Below are positions 45,701 to 53,165 of a stretch of 64,000 nt of DNA, in pieces. The stretch comes from Bacteroidota bacterium (GTDB taxonomy: Bacteria; Bacteroidota; Bacteroidia; 2-12-FULL-35-15), in assembly GCA_017303895.1 (NCBI GenBank), contig JAFLBF010000001.1:558001-622000 (forward strand), in the 5' to 3' direction. The position numbers were made by a program, and so were the translations under genes. The notes below the pieces were generated by a model, which had not been told where the DNA came from, made no database searches, and saw only the letters and a program-made list of their open reading frames with translations. Every line of letters starts with the position of its first letter. Position 1 is the stretch's first letter.

Positions 45701-46539
45701 ATGATTCGGATTATTCAAATTCACTTTGCGTAGATACCGATAATAATGCTTATGTTTTTAGTAGATATGGAAACACGCTTGATGCAGATGCTACCTCTGG
45801 AATGCTGATGTTAAATTGTTCGGGAATCTCTGATAATTATGTTGACAGCTATGATTCGCTTGGAAATTTTAATTGGGCATTTCGTGTTGGCTCAACGGGT
45901 GATGATTTCCCTGTAGGAATGGGGGTTGACAATCTTGGAAATGTATTTGTATGTGGCAATGCCACTGGAGCTGTTTCATTTTTGGGTGAAAACAATTCAT
46001 CAATACGTTCAGTAGCATCTGGTGCTTTTGTCGCAAAATATGGAACATGCTCGTTTTACACAAATACTGTAACAGATAATGGACCGTATTTGACTGCAAA
46101 TAATGCAACAGGTCCCTATCAATGGTATAATTGCTCTACTTCATTGCCAATTTCCGGAGCAAGCAACCAGAGTTTTTATCCTTCTTCAGCTGGACAATAT
46201 AGTGTTTTGATTGGCAATGGAACATGCGCAGTGATGTCATCTTGTGTTAATTTTTCCGGACCAACGACAGTTGAATTGAATAATATTGGGCAAGAATTAT
46301 TGTTATATCCAAATCCAAACGATGGCAACTTTAATGTTCAGTTTAATGCAATTGAAAGATCCAATTATAGAATCGAGATCTATAATGCGATCGGACAAAA
46401 AGTATATGCTGAAGAATTAAATCAATTCCAAGGATCATATAATAAACGATTAAGTGTAGTTGAATATGGCAGAGGCATTTATACGATCAATTTGGTAAAT
46501 GTGAATCATCAGACCATCAAGAAAATGGTTGTTTATTAG
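42703..46539 (+). CDS. Giant secreted T9SS protein with DFDPG beta-propeller repeats
   Basis: 1278 residues: signal peptide about 1-19 (ending INAQT), then two propeller-like halves (about 20-480 and 670-1150) built of units with a VDFDxGxG motif (for example VDLDPGAGTA, SDFDPGAGVY, IDFDPGAAVN) followed by FLAKY or IVKYS strands. This fits SBBP-type beta-propellers; the Asp-rich loops could bind calcium. Between them and near the end are short Ig-like cysteine-bearing segments (SGCDS, TGCDS, CTNNTSVSGA). The final 80 residues are a T9SS sorting domain almost identical to that of the previous gene. Surface or secreted protein, ligand unknown. A paralogue lies on the other side of the nuo operon (60647-63610). 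Confidence 0.88.
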   Translation: MKNYLLSLLFLSLLKIINAQTPSFSWSHSFSQNVVVMEHAIDNNNNIILGGYFSGTVDFDFGSGSSTWTASNEDAFLAKYTPGGQLIWKIVFSSTSSEAVNDLTVDASDNIFIKASGVLNTVDLDPGAGTAFLNSSGNFIAKYSSSGQFQWADRLDILTVFTNGQNGNYMTIDNVTQDLILTGGYVDTIDIDPSAGVQQLIGNSPSDQTFFMARFNTNGQLLWANDFDGSNTNNVVLGHDLKLEQVKTDLLGNIFIIGHINGTIDMDPSVGIVNLTNTYYICKYNSLGQLLIAQSFAASPMSFDIDSQNNIVLGGWFVNVVDFDLGAGTQSLNAGPSSGDFFVAKYSNTLSYIWAFTHSNTPNTFSGIHSVFVDTSDDIFVYGYYDLPFNASDFDPGAGVYTVPIGTGVFVAKYSGTNDLLMFGSFSGPLANNVTNASMNKISNKILLYGDYNGTIDFDMGVGVYNVTHVTGQKFLTRYDMECVSSPVYISDTICYGDTLHFGTNSLYTSGMHSIVSQSLSGCDSTFAVNLFVHPQNVNNMNVTICSTQNYFFDGTYISTPGVYHDTLISFTGCDSIVNLTLSVIPLNGSVTQSGYVLTTSETAANSYQWFNCTNNTSVSGATGISFSVSTTGSYGIILSKGGCIDTTVCQMVTAPSSAINTAPANLWGNQYETLNAEFFKVDKNGNSYLAGTFLPAVDLDPGVGTFAAPYDIEGIYFIKYGPSGDLIWAKWIETTTSLYLTDMEVDSSGAILLSGGFSGGGFDVDAGTGSTIINATGTGSIFLFKYDFSGNFQWASAFGGAGDNYPSSIAIDRNNNVYMTGYFEDDIDFDPGAAVNVISTMGGNVFNFIVKYSSAGAYLSGVGIENWVLIDKITVDKNDDILYSGSYWDLTDIAPGPTDYFVDDLSSGSQQNAFVVKVDQGYNFISGLGISSDMLLQITDITTDASASLFVTGYFRSAINDFDPSISSSSLVYAANDDVFLARYSPSFSLQWVRGIGNNDSDYSNSLCVDTDNNAYVFSRYGNTLDADATSGMLMLNCSGISDNYVDSYDSLGNFNWAFRVGSTGDDFPVGMGVDNLGNVFVCGNATGAVSFLGENNSSIRSVASGAFVAKYGTCSFYTNTVTDNGPYLTANNATGPYQWYNCSTSLPISGASNQSFYPSSAGQYSVLIGNGTCAVMSSCVNFSGPTTVELNNIGQELLLYPNPNDGNFNVQFNAIERSNYRIEIYNAIGQKVYAEELNQFQGSYNKRLSVVEYGRGIYTINLVNVNHQTIKKMVVY

Positions 46540-46591
46540 GACGCATAATAAATTTTTAAAAATGCCCGGTTATGCCGGGCATTTTTGTTTA
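46304..46591 (+). repeat. 288-bp near-identical block, copy B (sorting domain plus terminator)
   Basis: Second copy of the block at 42346-42633, offset by exactly 3958 bp; six substitutions, no gaps. The stem of the terminator inside this copy is perfect, unlike copy A. Confidence 0.93.
46558..46586 (+). terminator. Rho-independent terminator (perfect stem)
   Basis: AAAAATGCCCGG-ttatg-CCGGGCATTTTT: a 12-bp perfect stem including the A/T flanks, 18 bp after the stop codon of the DFDPG propeller gene. It separates that gene from the nuo operon. Confidence 0.9.
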
Positions 46592-46654
46592 TCGGCATTC
46601 TGAGTAAATTCGTCTAAATATCACTTTCAGATCATTCATATAGGGATAAAACAG

Positions 46655-46662
46655 TAAATTTG
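46655..46662 (+). promoter_or_regulatory. -7 box of the nuo operon
   Basis: TAAATTTG matches TAnnTTTG exactly, 66 bp before nuoA. No clear TTG -33 element is seen 19-21 bp upstream, so the assignment rests on the -7 box and position after the terminator. Confidence 0.4.
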
Positions 46663-46728
46663 TTCGCAAAATTTGGGTTATTTAAAAAGAATTACCTAAA
46701 ATTGAGGTCGAATTAAACACTATCACTT

Positions 46729-47100
46729 ATGCCAACACAAAGTGCTCCTATCGATTTTTTTCCAATTGCTTTAATGTTTGTTGTTGCCCTTGGTTTTGTT
46801 GTTACCACCATGGTTGTAACACATTTACTTGGACCAAAACGTAAATCAAAGATCAAAAACGACACATTTGAGTGTGGTATTGAAGTACAAGGGAATGCCC
46901 GTATTCCTTTTTCTATCAAATATTTTCTAGTGGCTATTCTCTTTGTTTTGTTCGATGTGGAGGTGATCTTCATGTATCCTTGGGCAGTAAACTTTAAAGA
47001 ATTAGGATTGTTAGGTTTTATAGAAATGTTAACGTTTGTAGCCTTTTTATTGGTTGGTTTCTACTATATCATTAAAAAAGGGGCTTTAAAATGGGAATAA
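46729..47100 (+). CDS. nuoA: NADH-quinone oxidoreductase subunit A
   Basis: 123-residue membrane subunit of complex I with three hydrophobic helices. The family mark FECGIEVQGNARIPFSIKYF and the following FDVEVIFMYPWAV helix with conserved acidic residues are present. NuoA helps link the hydrophilic arm to the membrane arm near the quinone site. First gene of the operon. The next gene is not nuoB but a small exported-protein gene that starts 11 bp after its stop. Confidence 0.96.
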   Translation: MPTQSAPIDFFPIALMFVVALGFVVTTMVVTHLLGPKRKSKIKNDTFECGIEVQGNARIPFSIKYFLVAILFVLFDVEVIFMYPWAVNFKELGLLGFIEMLTFVAFLLVGFYYIIKKGALKWE

Positions 47101-47111
47101 GAATAGGATCT

Positions 47112-47507
47112 ATGAGCAGAACTCTTACCGCAGCCTTTATTTTATTTTTAATAACAGCAAATGCTTTTGCTCAAAAAGCACCGGTGTTCTCTCTATGCGG
47201 TAAAATGGGAGATTGCTCAATGACCTGGGATGAATTCTTAAAATGTAAAAAGGAGTTGATAACTACCGATAAAAAATTGTCCATCGGTTCTTTTATTGTT
47301 ACTATTCAAAAAGGCTCCAAAAAAGACACCGTTTCTGTTCAATATCCTTGCAAAGGATATGTGTTTAGTAAGAGTTGTGTTGAAGCAATTGAAGAGCTTC
47401 ATAAAGACAAAAAAATGGGAGGGAAAGTGTTGATCGAAGGAGTGGAAATATTACAAAGCGGTCAGTCGGCCCGAAAAGGAACCGGCATGACCATTCGATT
47501 ATATTAA
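47112..47507 (+). CDS. Small exported protein of unknown function inserted between nuoA and nuoB
   Basis: 131 residues from the ATG at 47112 (MSRTLTAAFILFLITANAFA signal peptide, cleavage near AFAQK); an ATG at 47091 overlapping nuoA is possible but less likely. The mature domain is about 110 residues with four cysteines (SLCGKMGDCS, KCKKE, PCKGY, KSCVE make five Cys in all) and alternating strands and one helix ending in GMTIRLY. The strand-helix-strand order (YVFSKSCVEAIEEL, GGKVLIEGVEI) faintly recalls repeat domains of GldM, but this is weak. It is co-oriented with nuo genes, 28 bp before nuoB. Not a known complex I subunit. Confidence 0.75.
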   Translation: MSRTLTAAFILFLITANAFAQKAPVFSLCGKMGDCSMTWDEFLKCKKELITTDKKLSIGSFIVTIQKGSKKDTVSVQYPCKGYVFSKSCVEAIEELHKDKKMGGKVLIEGVEILQSGQSARKGTGMTIRLY

Positions 47508-47535
47508 TCATTGTATTTGCATAAAAACAAAAAAC

Positions 47536-48093
47536 ATGAGTACAATTCAAAAGTCTAAAATAGAAATAGCTAAAGCTCCAGAAGGAATTGAAGGGCCTGG
47601 CTTTTTTGCTACGCAAGTAGATAAGGTTGTAGGGATGGCACGCGCCAATTCATTATGGCCACTACCTTTTGCAACATCTTGTTGTGGAATTGAGTTCATG
47701 GCTACCATGGCTTCTACTTACGATCTTTCCCGTTTCGGATCAGAGCGTTTGAGTTTTTCTCCTCGTCAGGCCGATCTTTTGATGGTGATGGGTACCATCT
47801 CCAAAAAAATGGCTCCGGTTTTACGTCAGGTGTATGAGCAAATGGCAGAACCAAAATGGGTTTTATCTATGGGTGCTTGCGCTTCCAGCGGTGGTGTATT
47901 CGATACATACAGCGTGCTTCAGGGAATTGACAGGATCATTCCTGTTGATGTATATATTCCTGGTTGCCCTCCTCGTCCAGAACAAGTATTGGATGGTATT
48001 ATGCAAATTCAGGAATTGGCAAAGTCAGAATCTATAAGAAGAAGAGATACTGAAGAATACAAGAATATGTTGGCGAAATACAACATCGAATAA
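47536..48093 (+). CDS. nuoB: NADH-quinone oxidoreductase subunit B
   Basis: 185 residues; it binds the terminal [4Fe-4S] cluster N2 that passes electrons to quinone. The tandem cysteines 49-50 (ATSCCGIEFMA), the SMGACASSGG cysteine and the YIPGCPPRPE cysteine are all present. It sits at the junction of the peripheral and membrane arms. nuoC follows after 29 bp. Complete and typical. Confidence 0.97.
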   Translation: MSTIQKSKIEIAKAPEGIEGPGFFATQVDKVVGMARANSLWPLPFATSCCGIEFMATMASTYDLSRFGSERLSFSPRQADLLMVMGTISKKMAPVLRQVYEQMAEPKWVLSMGACASSGGVFDTYSVLQGIDRIIPVDVYIPGCPPRPEQVLDGIMQIQELAKSESIRRRDTEEYKNMLAKYNIE

Positions 48094-48122
48094 TATTACA
48101 AACGCTCTTTAGAAAAATAAAT

Positions 48123-48629
48123 ATGAGCAATACGCTATTAGATACAGTAAACGACAAGTTAAAAGCAAAATTTGGTGATGGAGTGCTATCAGCCGAAATG
48201 CATTACGACTTTCCTGTATTCACCATCAGAAAAGACATCATTCATGATGTGATCAAATTCTTAAAAGAAGATGAGGAGCTGGCATTTGGTTTCTTAACAA
48301 CCATGTGCGGTCTTCATTATCCCGATAATAAAGGTCACGAGTTGGGTGTAATGTATCAATTACACAACCTACCTAAGAATTTACGTATCCGTTTAAAAAC
48401 ATTCTTTAGCATTTCCGATCCTCACATCCCTACTGTTACTGATCTATATCCAACAGCAAATTGGATGGAGCGTCAGGAGTACGACTTTTTTGGGATCATT
48501 TTCAAAGGACATCCGAACTTAAAACGCATCCTGAATATGGACGAAATGACGTATCATCCTATGCGCAAGGAATATCCTGTAGAAGATGGAACACGTGAGG
48601 ATAAAGATGATAAAATGTTTGGACGATAA
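48123..48629 (+). CDS. nuoC: NADH-quinone oxidoreductase subunit C
   Basis: 168-residue peripheral-arm subunit (30-kDa type), separate from NuoD rather than fused as in E. coli. The family mark is the segment PTVTDLYPTANWMERQEYDFF, with conserved aromatic and acidic residues, followed by FKGHPNLKRILNMDE. No cofactor. The gene order nuoB-nuoC-nuoD with short gaps (29 and 12 bp) supports cotranslation of the connecting module. Confidence 0.96.
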   Translation: MSNTLLDTVNDKLKAKFGDGVLSAEMHYDFPVFTIRKDIIHDVIKFLKEDEELAFGFLTTMCGLHYPDNKGHELGVMYQLHNLPKNLRIRLKTFFSISDPHIPTVTDLYPTANWMERQEYDFFGIIFKGHPNLKRILNMDEMTYHPMRKEYPVEDGTREDKDDKMFGR

Positions 48630-48641
48630 AACAGTATTCAC

Positions 48642-49853
48642 ATGAGCAAAGAAAAAAATAACAATACGGATATCATAGAAAAAGAGTACACAACTCTTAA
48701 TCTTGGACCTACGCATCCTGCTACACATGGCATTTTCCAGAACGTGTTAAAGATGGACGGAGAGATCATCCTGGAAGGAGAATCTACTGTAGGATATATT
48801 CACCGTGCTTTTGAAAAGATCGCTGAACGCAGACCATATTATCAAATCACGGTATTGACAGATCGTTTGAACTATTGTTCATCGCCAATTAATAACATGG
48901 GCTGGCACATGACAGTTGAAAAACTCTTGAAAATAGAGGTTCCTAAACGTGTTCAATATCTTCGTGTGATCATCATGGAGCTTTCCCGTATTGCCGATCA
49001 TATTATCTGTAATAGTGTAATAGGTGTGGATACCGGGGCAATGACAGGGTTCTTGTATATCTTCCAACAAAGAGAAAGCATCTATGATATTTTCGAAGAA
49101 TTATGTGGTGCCCGCTTAACAACCAATATTGGTCGTATTGGTGGATTAGAGAGAGATTTCTCTCCAAAAGCTTGGGCCTTGATCGATAAATTCTTAAAAG
49201 AGTTTCCGGATAAATTAAAAGAGTTTGAAAATCTGTTAATGCGTAACAGAATATTTATGGATCGTACAGTTAACTGTGGTCCGATATCGGCTGAAAAAGC
49301 ATTAGGATACGGGTTTACCGGTCCGAATTTACGTGCTGCCGGTGTGGATTATGATGTACGTGTTATGAATCCATATTCATCATACGAAGAATTTGAATTT
49401 ACTGTTCCTGTTGGAACACAAGGTGATACTTACGATCGCTTTATGGTTCGTCAGGAAGAAATGTGGCAAAGCGTAAGCATTATCAAACAAGCGATCGAAA
49501 AAGTAAAGAAAGAACCTGCCGGTGTTTATCATGCCGATGTTCCAGAATTTTTCCTTCCTCCAAAAGAAGAGGTGTATAACAATATGGAAGCTTTGATCTA
49601 TCACTTTAAAATTGTGATGGGCGAAACAGATGTTCCTGCCGGTGAAGTATATCACTGTGTAGAAGGTGGAAATGGAGAATTAGGTTATTACCTGATCAGT
49701 GATGGTGGACGTGCTCCTTATCGTATGCACATCCGCAGACCATGCTTTATCTATTATCAGGCATATACAGATATGATCAAAGGAACTTATTTGTCGGATG
49801 CGATCTTGACAATGAGTAGTATGAATGTGATCGCAGGTGAATTAGATGCCTAA
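48642..49853 (+). CDS. nuoD: NADH-quinone oxidoreductase subunit D
   Basis: 403 residues, 49-kDa subunit forming the quinone pocket with NuoB. GPTHPATHGIFQ near the N-terminus holds the conserved His residues; also visible are EKIAERRPYYQ, a RIADHIICNSVIG helix and the C-terminal MSSMNVIAGELD. No fusion to NuoC. Normal length. Confidence 0.97.
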   Translation: MSKEKNNNTDIIEKEYTTLNLGPTHPATHGIFQNVLKMDGEIILEGESTVGYIHRAFEKIAERRPYYQITVLTDRLNYCSSPINNMGWHMTVEKLLKIEVPKRVQYLRVIIMELSRIADHIICNSVIGVDTGAMTGFLYIFQQRESIYDIFEELCGARLTTNIGRIGGLERDFSPKAWALIDKFLKEFPDKLKEFENLLMRNRIFMDRTVNCGPISAEKALGYGFTGPNLRAAGVDYDVRVMNPYSSYEEFEFTVPVGTQGDTYDRFMVRQEEMWQSVSIIKQAIEKVKKEPAGVYHADVPEFFLPPKEEVYNNMEALIYHFKIVMGETDVPAGEVYHCVEGGNGELGYYLISDGGRAPYRMHIRRPCFIYYQAYTDMIKGTYLSDAILTMSSMNVIAGELDA

Positions 49854-49885
49854 TTGGAATTGAATAAAAACGAATTCTCAATATT

Positions 49886-50425
49886 ATGAGTAATGAAATA
49901 AAATTTAATGAGGAAGCAATGGCAACGGTGAATAAGATCATTGCCCGTTATCCTCAAGGAAAACAAAAATCAGCTTTGCTTCCCATTTTACATGTAGCAC
50001 AAGCTGAATTTGGTGGATGGTTAAGTCCTGAAACAATGGATTATGTTGCATCTATCTTAAATATAAAACCTATTGAGGTGTATGAGGTAGCATCGTTTTA
50101 CTCCATGTTCAACTTGAAACCTGTTGGCAAATGTTTATTGGAAGTATGCCGTACTTCTTCTTGTTGGGTGCGCGGTGCCGAAGATGTCGTAAAACACATC
50201 GAAAAACGCTTAGGCATTAAAGAAGGAGAAACAACAAAAGACGGTATGTTCACACTGAAGACTGTTGAATGTTTAGGAAGCTGCGGTACTGCACCAATGC
50301 TTCAATGTGGCGCTTCTTTTCATGAAAATTTAACAATGGAAAAAGTGGATGCTTTGTTGGATGAATACCGTGCTGCAGGCAAATTGAGAAGTTATACTGA
50401 TATGGATTATAAAAACACATTATAA
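49886..50425 (+). CDS. nuoE: NADH-quinone oxidoreductase subunit E
   Basis: 179 residues, thioredoxin-like [2Fe-2S] protein of the NADH dehydrogenase module. The four ligand cysteines are in CRTSSCWVRG and CLGSCGTAP. The helical N-terminus (RYPQGKQKSALLPILHVAQ) is typical. Its stop codon overlaps the nuoF ATG by one base (TAATG), as expected for partners in the electron-input module. Confidence 0.96.
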   Translation: MSNEIKFNEEAMATVNKIIARYPQGKQKSALLPILHVAQAEFGGWLSPETMDYVASILNIKPIEVYEVASFYSMFNLKPVGKCLLEVCRTSSCWVRGAEDVVKHIEKRLGIKEGETTKDGMFTLKTVECLGSCGTAPMLQCGASFHENLTMEKVDALLDEYRAAGKLRSYTDMDYKNTL

Positions 50426-51759
50426 TGGGGAAGAAATTATTAATTCATAATGATAATGTTCCAAACATCCATACACTTCAGGTGTATCGTGAGCATGGAG
50501 GATATGCTTCTGTTGAGAAAGCATTAAAATCAATGACTCCAAATGATGTAGTGGAAGAGGTGAAAAAATCCGGTCTTCGTGGTCGTGGTGGTGCAGGTTT
50601 CCCTACCGGAATGAAATGGAGTTTCCTTGCTAAACCGGAAGGTGTTCCTCGTTACTTGGTGTGTAATGCCGATGAATCGGAGCCGGGAACATTCAAAGAC
50701 CGTTATTTAATGGAGAAAGTCCCTCATGCATTGGTAGAGGGAATGATCACTTCCAGCTATGCATTGGGTGCAAATACAGCATATATCTATATTCGTGGAG
50801 AATATTTTTATGTTTCCCGCATTCTTGAAAAAGCAATTGAAGAAGCTTATGCTGCAGGATATTTAGGAAAGAATATTTTAGGAACCAATTACTCGCTTGA
50901 TCTATACGTTCAAGTTGGTGGTGGTGCTTATATCTGTGGTGAAGAAACTGCTTTATTAGAATCATTGGAAGGTAAACGCGGTAACCCACGTATCAAACCT
51001 CCTTTCCCTGCTATTGCCGGTTTATATGGTTGTCCAACTGTTGTAAACAACGTGGAAACAATTGCTGCTGTTTGTCCGATCGTAATGATGGGTGGCGATG
51101 AGTATGCAAAGATCGGTGTGGGAAGAAGTACAGGAACAAAATTGATCTCTGCATCAGGTCACATCAATAAACCTGGGGTGTATGAAATTGAATTAGGATT
51201 ACCGGTTGAAGAATTTATTTATTCCGATGAATATTGTGGTGGTATCATCAATGGAAGAAAACTAAAAGCAGTAATTGCCGGAGGTTCTTCTGTTCCAATT
51301 TTACCGGCTGAATTGATCTTGAAGAATGATAAAGGCGAACCACGCTTAATGACTTACGAATCATTGAGTGAAGGAGGTTTTGCTACAGGAACCATGTTAG
51401 GTTCCGGTGGATTTATGGTATATGATGAAACAACAAGCATCGTGAAAAACCTTTATACATTGGCTCGTTTCTATCATCACGAAAGTTGTGGACAATGTTC
51501 ACCATGCCGTGAAGGTACAGGCTGGATGGAAAAAGTATTACACCGTATTGTAGAAGGACATGGAAAACCCGGTGATATCGATCTGTTATGGGATATTCAA
51601 AAGAAGATCGAAGGAAATACGATCTGTCCTTTAGGTGATGCAGCAGCATGGCCGGTAGCAAGTGCTATCCGTCACTTCCGTCACGAGTTTGAAGAATACA
51701 TCAACAATCCAGGTAAAATCAAAGATGTTAAACATTATTACAGTACACAAAGTGCATAA
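50425..51759 (+). CDS. nuoF: NADH-quinone oxidoreductase subunit F
   Basis: 444 residues; oxidises NADH with FMN and binds cluster N3. GRGGAGFPTGMKWSF is the nucleotide/FMN loop, ADESEPGTFKDR follows, and SCGQCSPCREGTGW gives three of the [4Fe-4S] cysteines with the fourth in NTICPLGDAA. Cytoplasmic tip of complex I. It is followed not by nuoG but by a four-helix-bundle gene inserted between the two, 30 bp after its stop. Confidence 0.97.
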   Translation: MGKKLLIHNDNVPNIHTLQVYREHGGYASVEKALKSMTPNDVVEEVKKSGLRGRGGAGFPTGMKWSFLAKPEGVPRYLVCNADESEPGTFKDRYLMEKVPHALVEGMITSSYALGANTAYIYIRGEYFYVSRILEKAIEEAYAAGYLGKNILGTNYSLDLYVQVGGGAYICGEETALLESLEGKRGNPRIKPPFPAIAGLYGCPTVVNNVETIAAVCPIVMMGGDEYAKIGVGRSTGTKLISASGHINKPGVYEIELGLPVEEFIYSDEYCGGIINGRKLKAVIAGGSSVPILPAELILKNDKGEPRLMTYESLSEGGFATGTMLGSGGFMVYDETTSIVKNLYTLARFYHHESCGQCSPCREGTGWMEKVLHRIVEGHGKPGDIDLLWDIQKKIEGNTICPLGDAAAWPVASAIRHFRHEFEEYINNPGKIKDVKHYYSTQSA

Positions 51760-51766
51760 GAGAGAA

Positions 51767-52163
51767 AAGTCAAAATTCAGAAGTGAATAATGGTTTACGA
51801 AAACGATATAAAAGATAGAACAAAAAAATTTGCAATAAGTACGATTAAAAAAACATTTTTATTGAGGGAAAAAGGAGTTGAGTTTTCTTTGAGAGATCAA
51901 TTTTTAAGAAGCGGAACGTCTATCGGTGCAAATGTAAGAGAAGCAAAAGCGAGTAGTACTAAAAAAGAGTTGATTCGATTTTATGAAATAGCATTAAGGT
52001 CGGCAAATGAGCTAGATTATTGGATGGATGTAATTAGTGAAGGATATAATTTTGAGAATGAATTCTTAGAAGAAGAAAAACAAGAATTAAATGAAATATC
52101 AAAAGTTCTAGATTCAATAGTGGTAAACTTGAAGAAGTAGTTAACCCTTTTGAATTTTGAATT
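51767..52163. mobile_element. Putative four-helix-bundle cassette between nuoF and nuoG
   Basis: An imperfect inverted repeat flanks the four-helix-bundle gene: 51767-51783 and 52147-52163 agree at 15 of 17 positions when one arm is reverse-complemented (shared core TGAATTTTGA). The right side carries the GAATTTTGAATT word in tandem. The unit occupies the space between the nuoF stop and the nuoG start (52186). No transposase. Arm sequence differs from the unit at 7828-8343 although the layout is alike. Confidence 0.4.
51790..52140 (+). CDS. Four-helix-bundle protein, 23S rRNA intervening-sequence (S23) family
   Basis: 116 residues, helical, with the family core RSGTSIGANVREA and the ANELDYWMD motif. 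Overall only distantly similar to the other copy at 7910-8269 outside these motifs, so the two are separate lineages rather than a recent duplication. It interrupts the nuo operon between two electron-input subunits and is not part of complex I. The known fold is a pentamer-forming four-helix bundle in Avd and IVS proteins; cellular function of free-standing copies is unknown. Confidence 0.85.
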   Translation: MVYENDIKDRTKKFAISTIKKTFLLREKGVEFSLRDQFLRSGTSIGANVREAKASSTKKELIRFYEIALRSANELDYWMDVISEGYNFENEFLEEEKQELNEISKVLDSIVVNLKK

Positions 52164-52185
52164 AAAAAATTTGACTTAATATAAA

Positions 52186-53157
52186 ATGGCAAAAGTAACA
52201 ATAGACGGACATAGCATTGAAGTAGCAGATGGAACAACCATCTTGCAGGCTGCTCGTATGATCGGTGGAGACATTGTGCCTCCTACCATGTGCTATTATT
52301 CCAAACTAAAAACAAGTGGTGGATATTGCCGCACTTGTATTGTAAAAGTAACCAAAGGGTCGGAAAAAGATCCTCGTCCAATGCCTAAACCTGTTGCTTC
52401 TTGCAGAACAACAGTAATGGATGGAATGGAAGTGGTGAACATTACTTCTCCTGAAGTATTGGAAGCACGTAGAGGTGTTGTTGAATTCCTTTTGATCAAC
52501 CACCCATTGGATTGCCCTATCTGTGACCAGGCCGGTGAATGTCATTTACAGGATCTTGGCTACGAGCATGGTTTAGCAAAAACACGTTACGATTTCCCTC
52601 GCAGAACATTCAACACCATTGATCTTGGTCCATACATCAAAATGCACATGACCCGTTGTATCATGTGTTTCCGTTGTGTAAAAACAGCTGATCAAATTAC
52701 TGATTACCGAGTACATGGTATGTTGAACCGTGGCGATGCTTCTGAGATCAGTACTTACATTCAAAAAGCAATTGATAATGATTTTTCCGGTAACATCATT
52801 GATGTTTGTCCAGTTGGAGCATTAACCGATAGAACCTTCCGTTTCAAAAGCCGTGTTTGGTTCACAAAACCAATGGATGCACACCGTAACTGTACAAAAT
52901 GTTCAGGAAAAGTAGCATTGTGGTTAAAAGGAAATGATGTATTACGTGTTACGGGTCGTAAAGATAAATGGGGTGAAGTAGAAGAATTCATTTGCAATGA
53001 ATGTCGTTTCGAGAAAAAGAATGTAAGCGATTGGATCATTGAAGGACCTCGTCACATCGATCGTCATTCTGTGATCTCAGCAAATCATTACGAAAGTTTA
53101 GCACAACTAAAATTAGATATTGGCAAACAGCAAAAAGCATTGTCAACTAAAAAATAA
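52186..53157 (+). CDS. nuoG: NADH-quinone oxidoreductase subunit G, short form
   Basis: 323 residues, much shorter than the 700-900 of E. coli or Thermus NuoG. It keeps the [2Fe-2S] domain (GGYCRTC and VASC cysteines), the His-Cys cluster (HPLDCPICDQAGEC), a [4Fe-4S] pair (RCIMCFRCV and VCPVGAL) and a last cysteine pair set (NCTKC and ICNEC). The molybdopterin-oxidoreductase-like part is absent. Short NuoG is, as far as I know, usual in Bacteroidota, so this is not read as a truncation. The 9-bp gap to nuoH and intact frame support a working gene. Confidence 0.94.
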   Translation: MAKVTIDGHSIEVADGTTILQAARMIGGDIVPPTMCYYSKLKTSGGYCRTCIVKVTKGSEKDPRPMPKPVASCRTTVMDGMEVVNITSPEVLEARRGVVEFLLINHPLDCPICDQAGECHLQDLGYEHGLAKTRYDFPRRTFNTIDLGPYIKMHMTRCIMCFRCVKTADQITDYRVHGMLNRGDASEISTYIQKAIDNDFSGNIIDVCPVGALTDRTFRFKSRVWFTKPMDAHRNCTKCSGKVALWLKGNDVLRVTGRKDKWGEVEEFICNECRFEKKNVSDWIIEGPRHIDRHSVISANHYESLAQLKLDIGKQQKALSTKK

Positions 53158-53165
53158 AGAATAAT

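Noticed and set aside
52186-53157. NuoG as a truncated pseudogene
   Set aside because: All ferredoxin-type cysteine motifs are present, the frame is intact, and the short form without the molybdopterin-like region is the usual Bacteroidota type.
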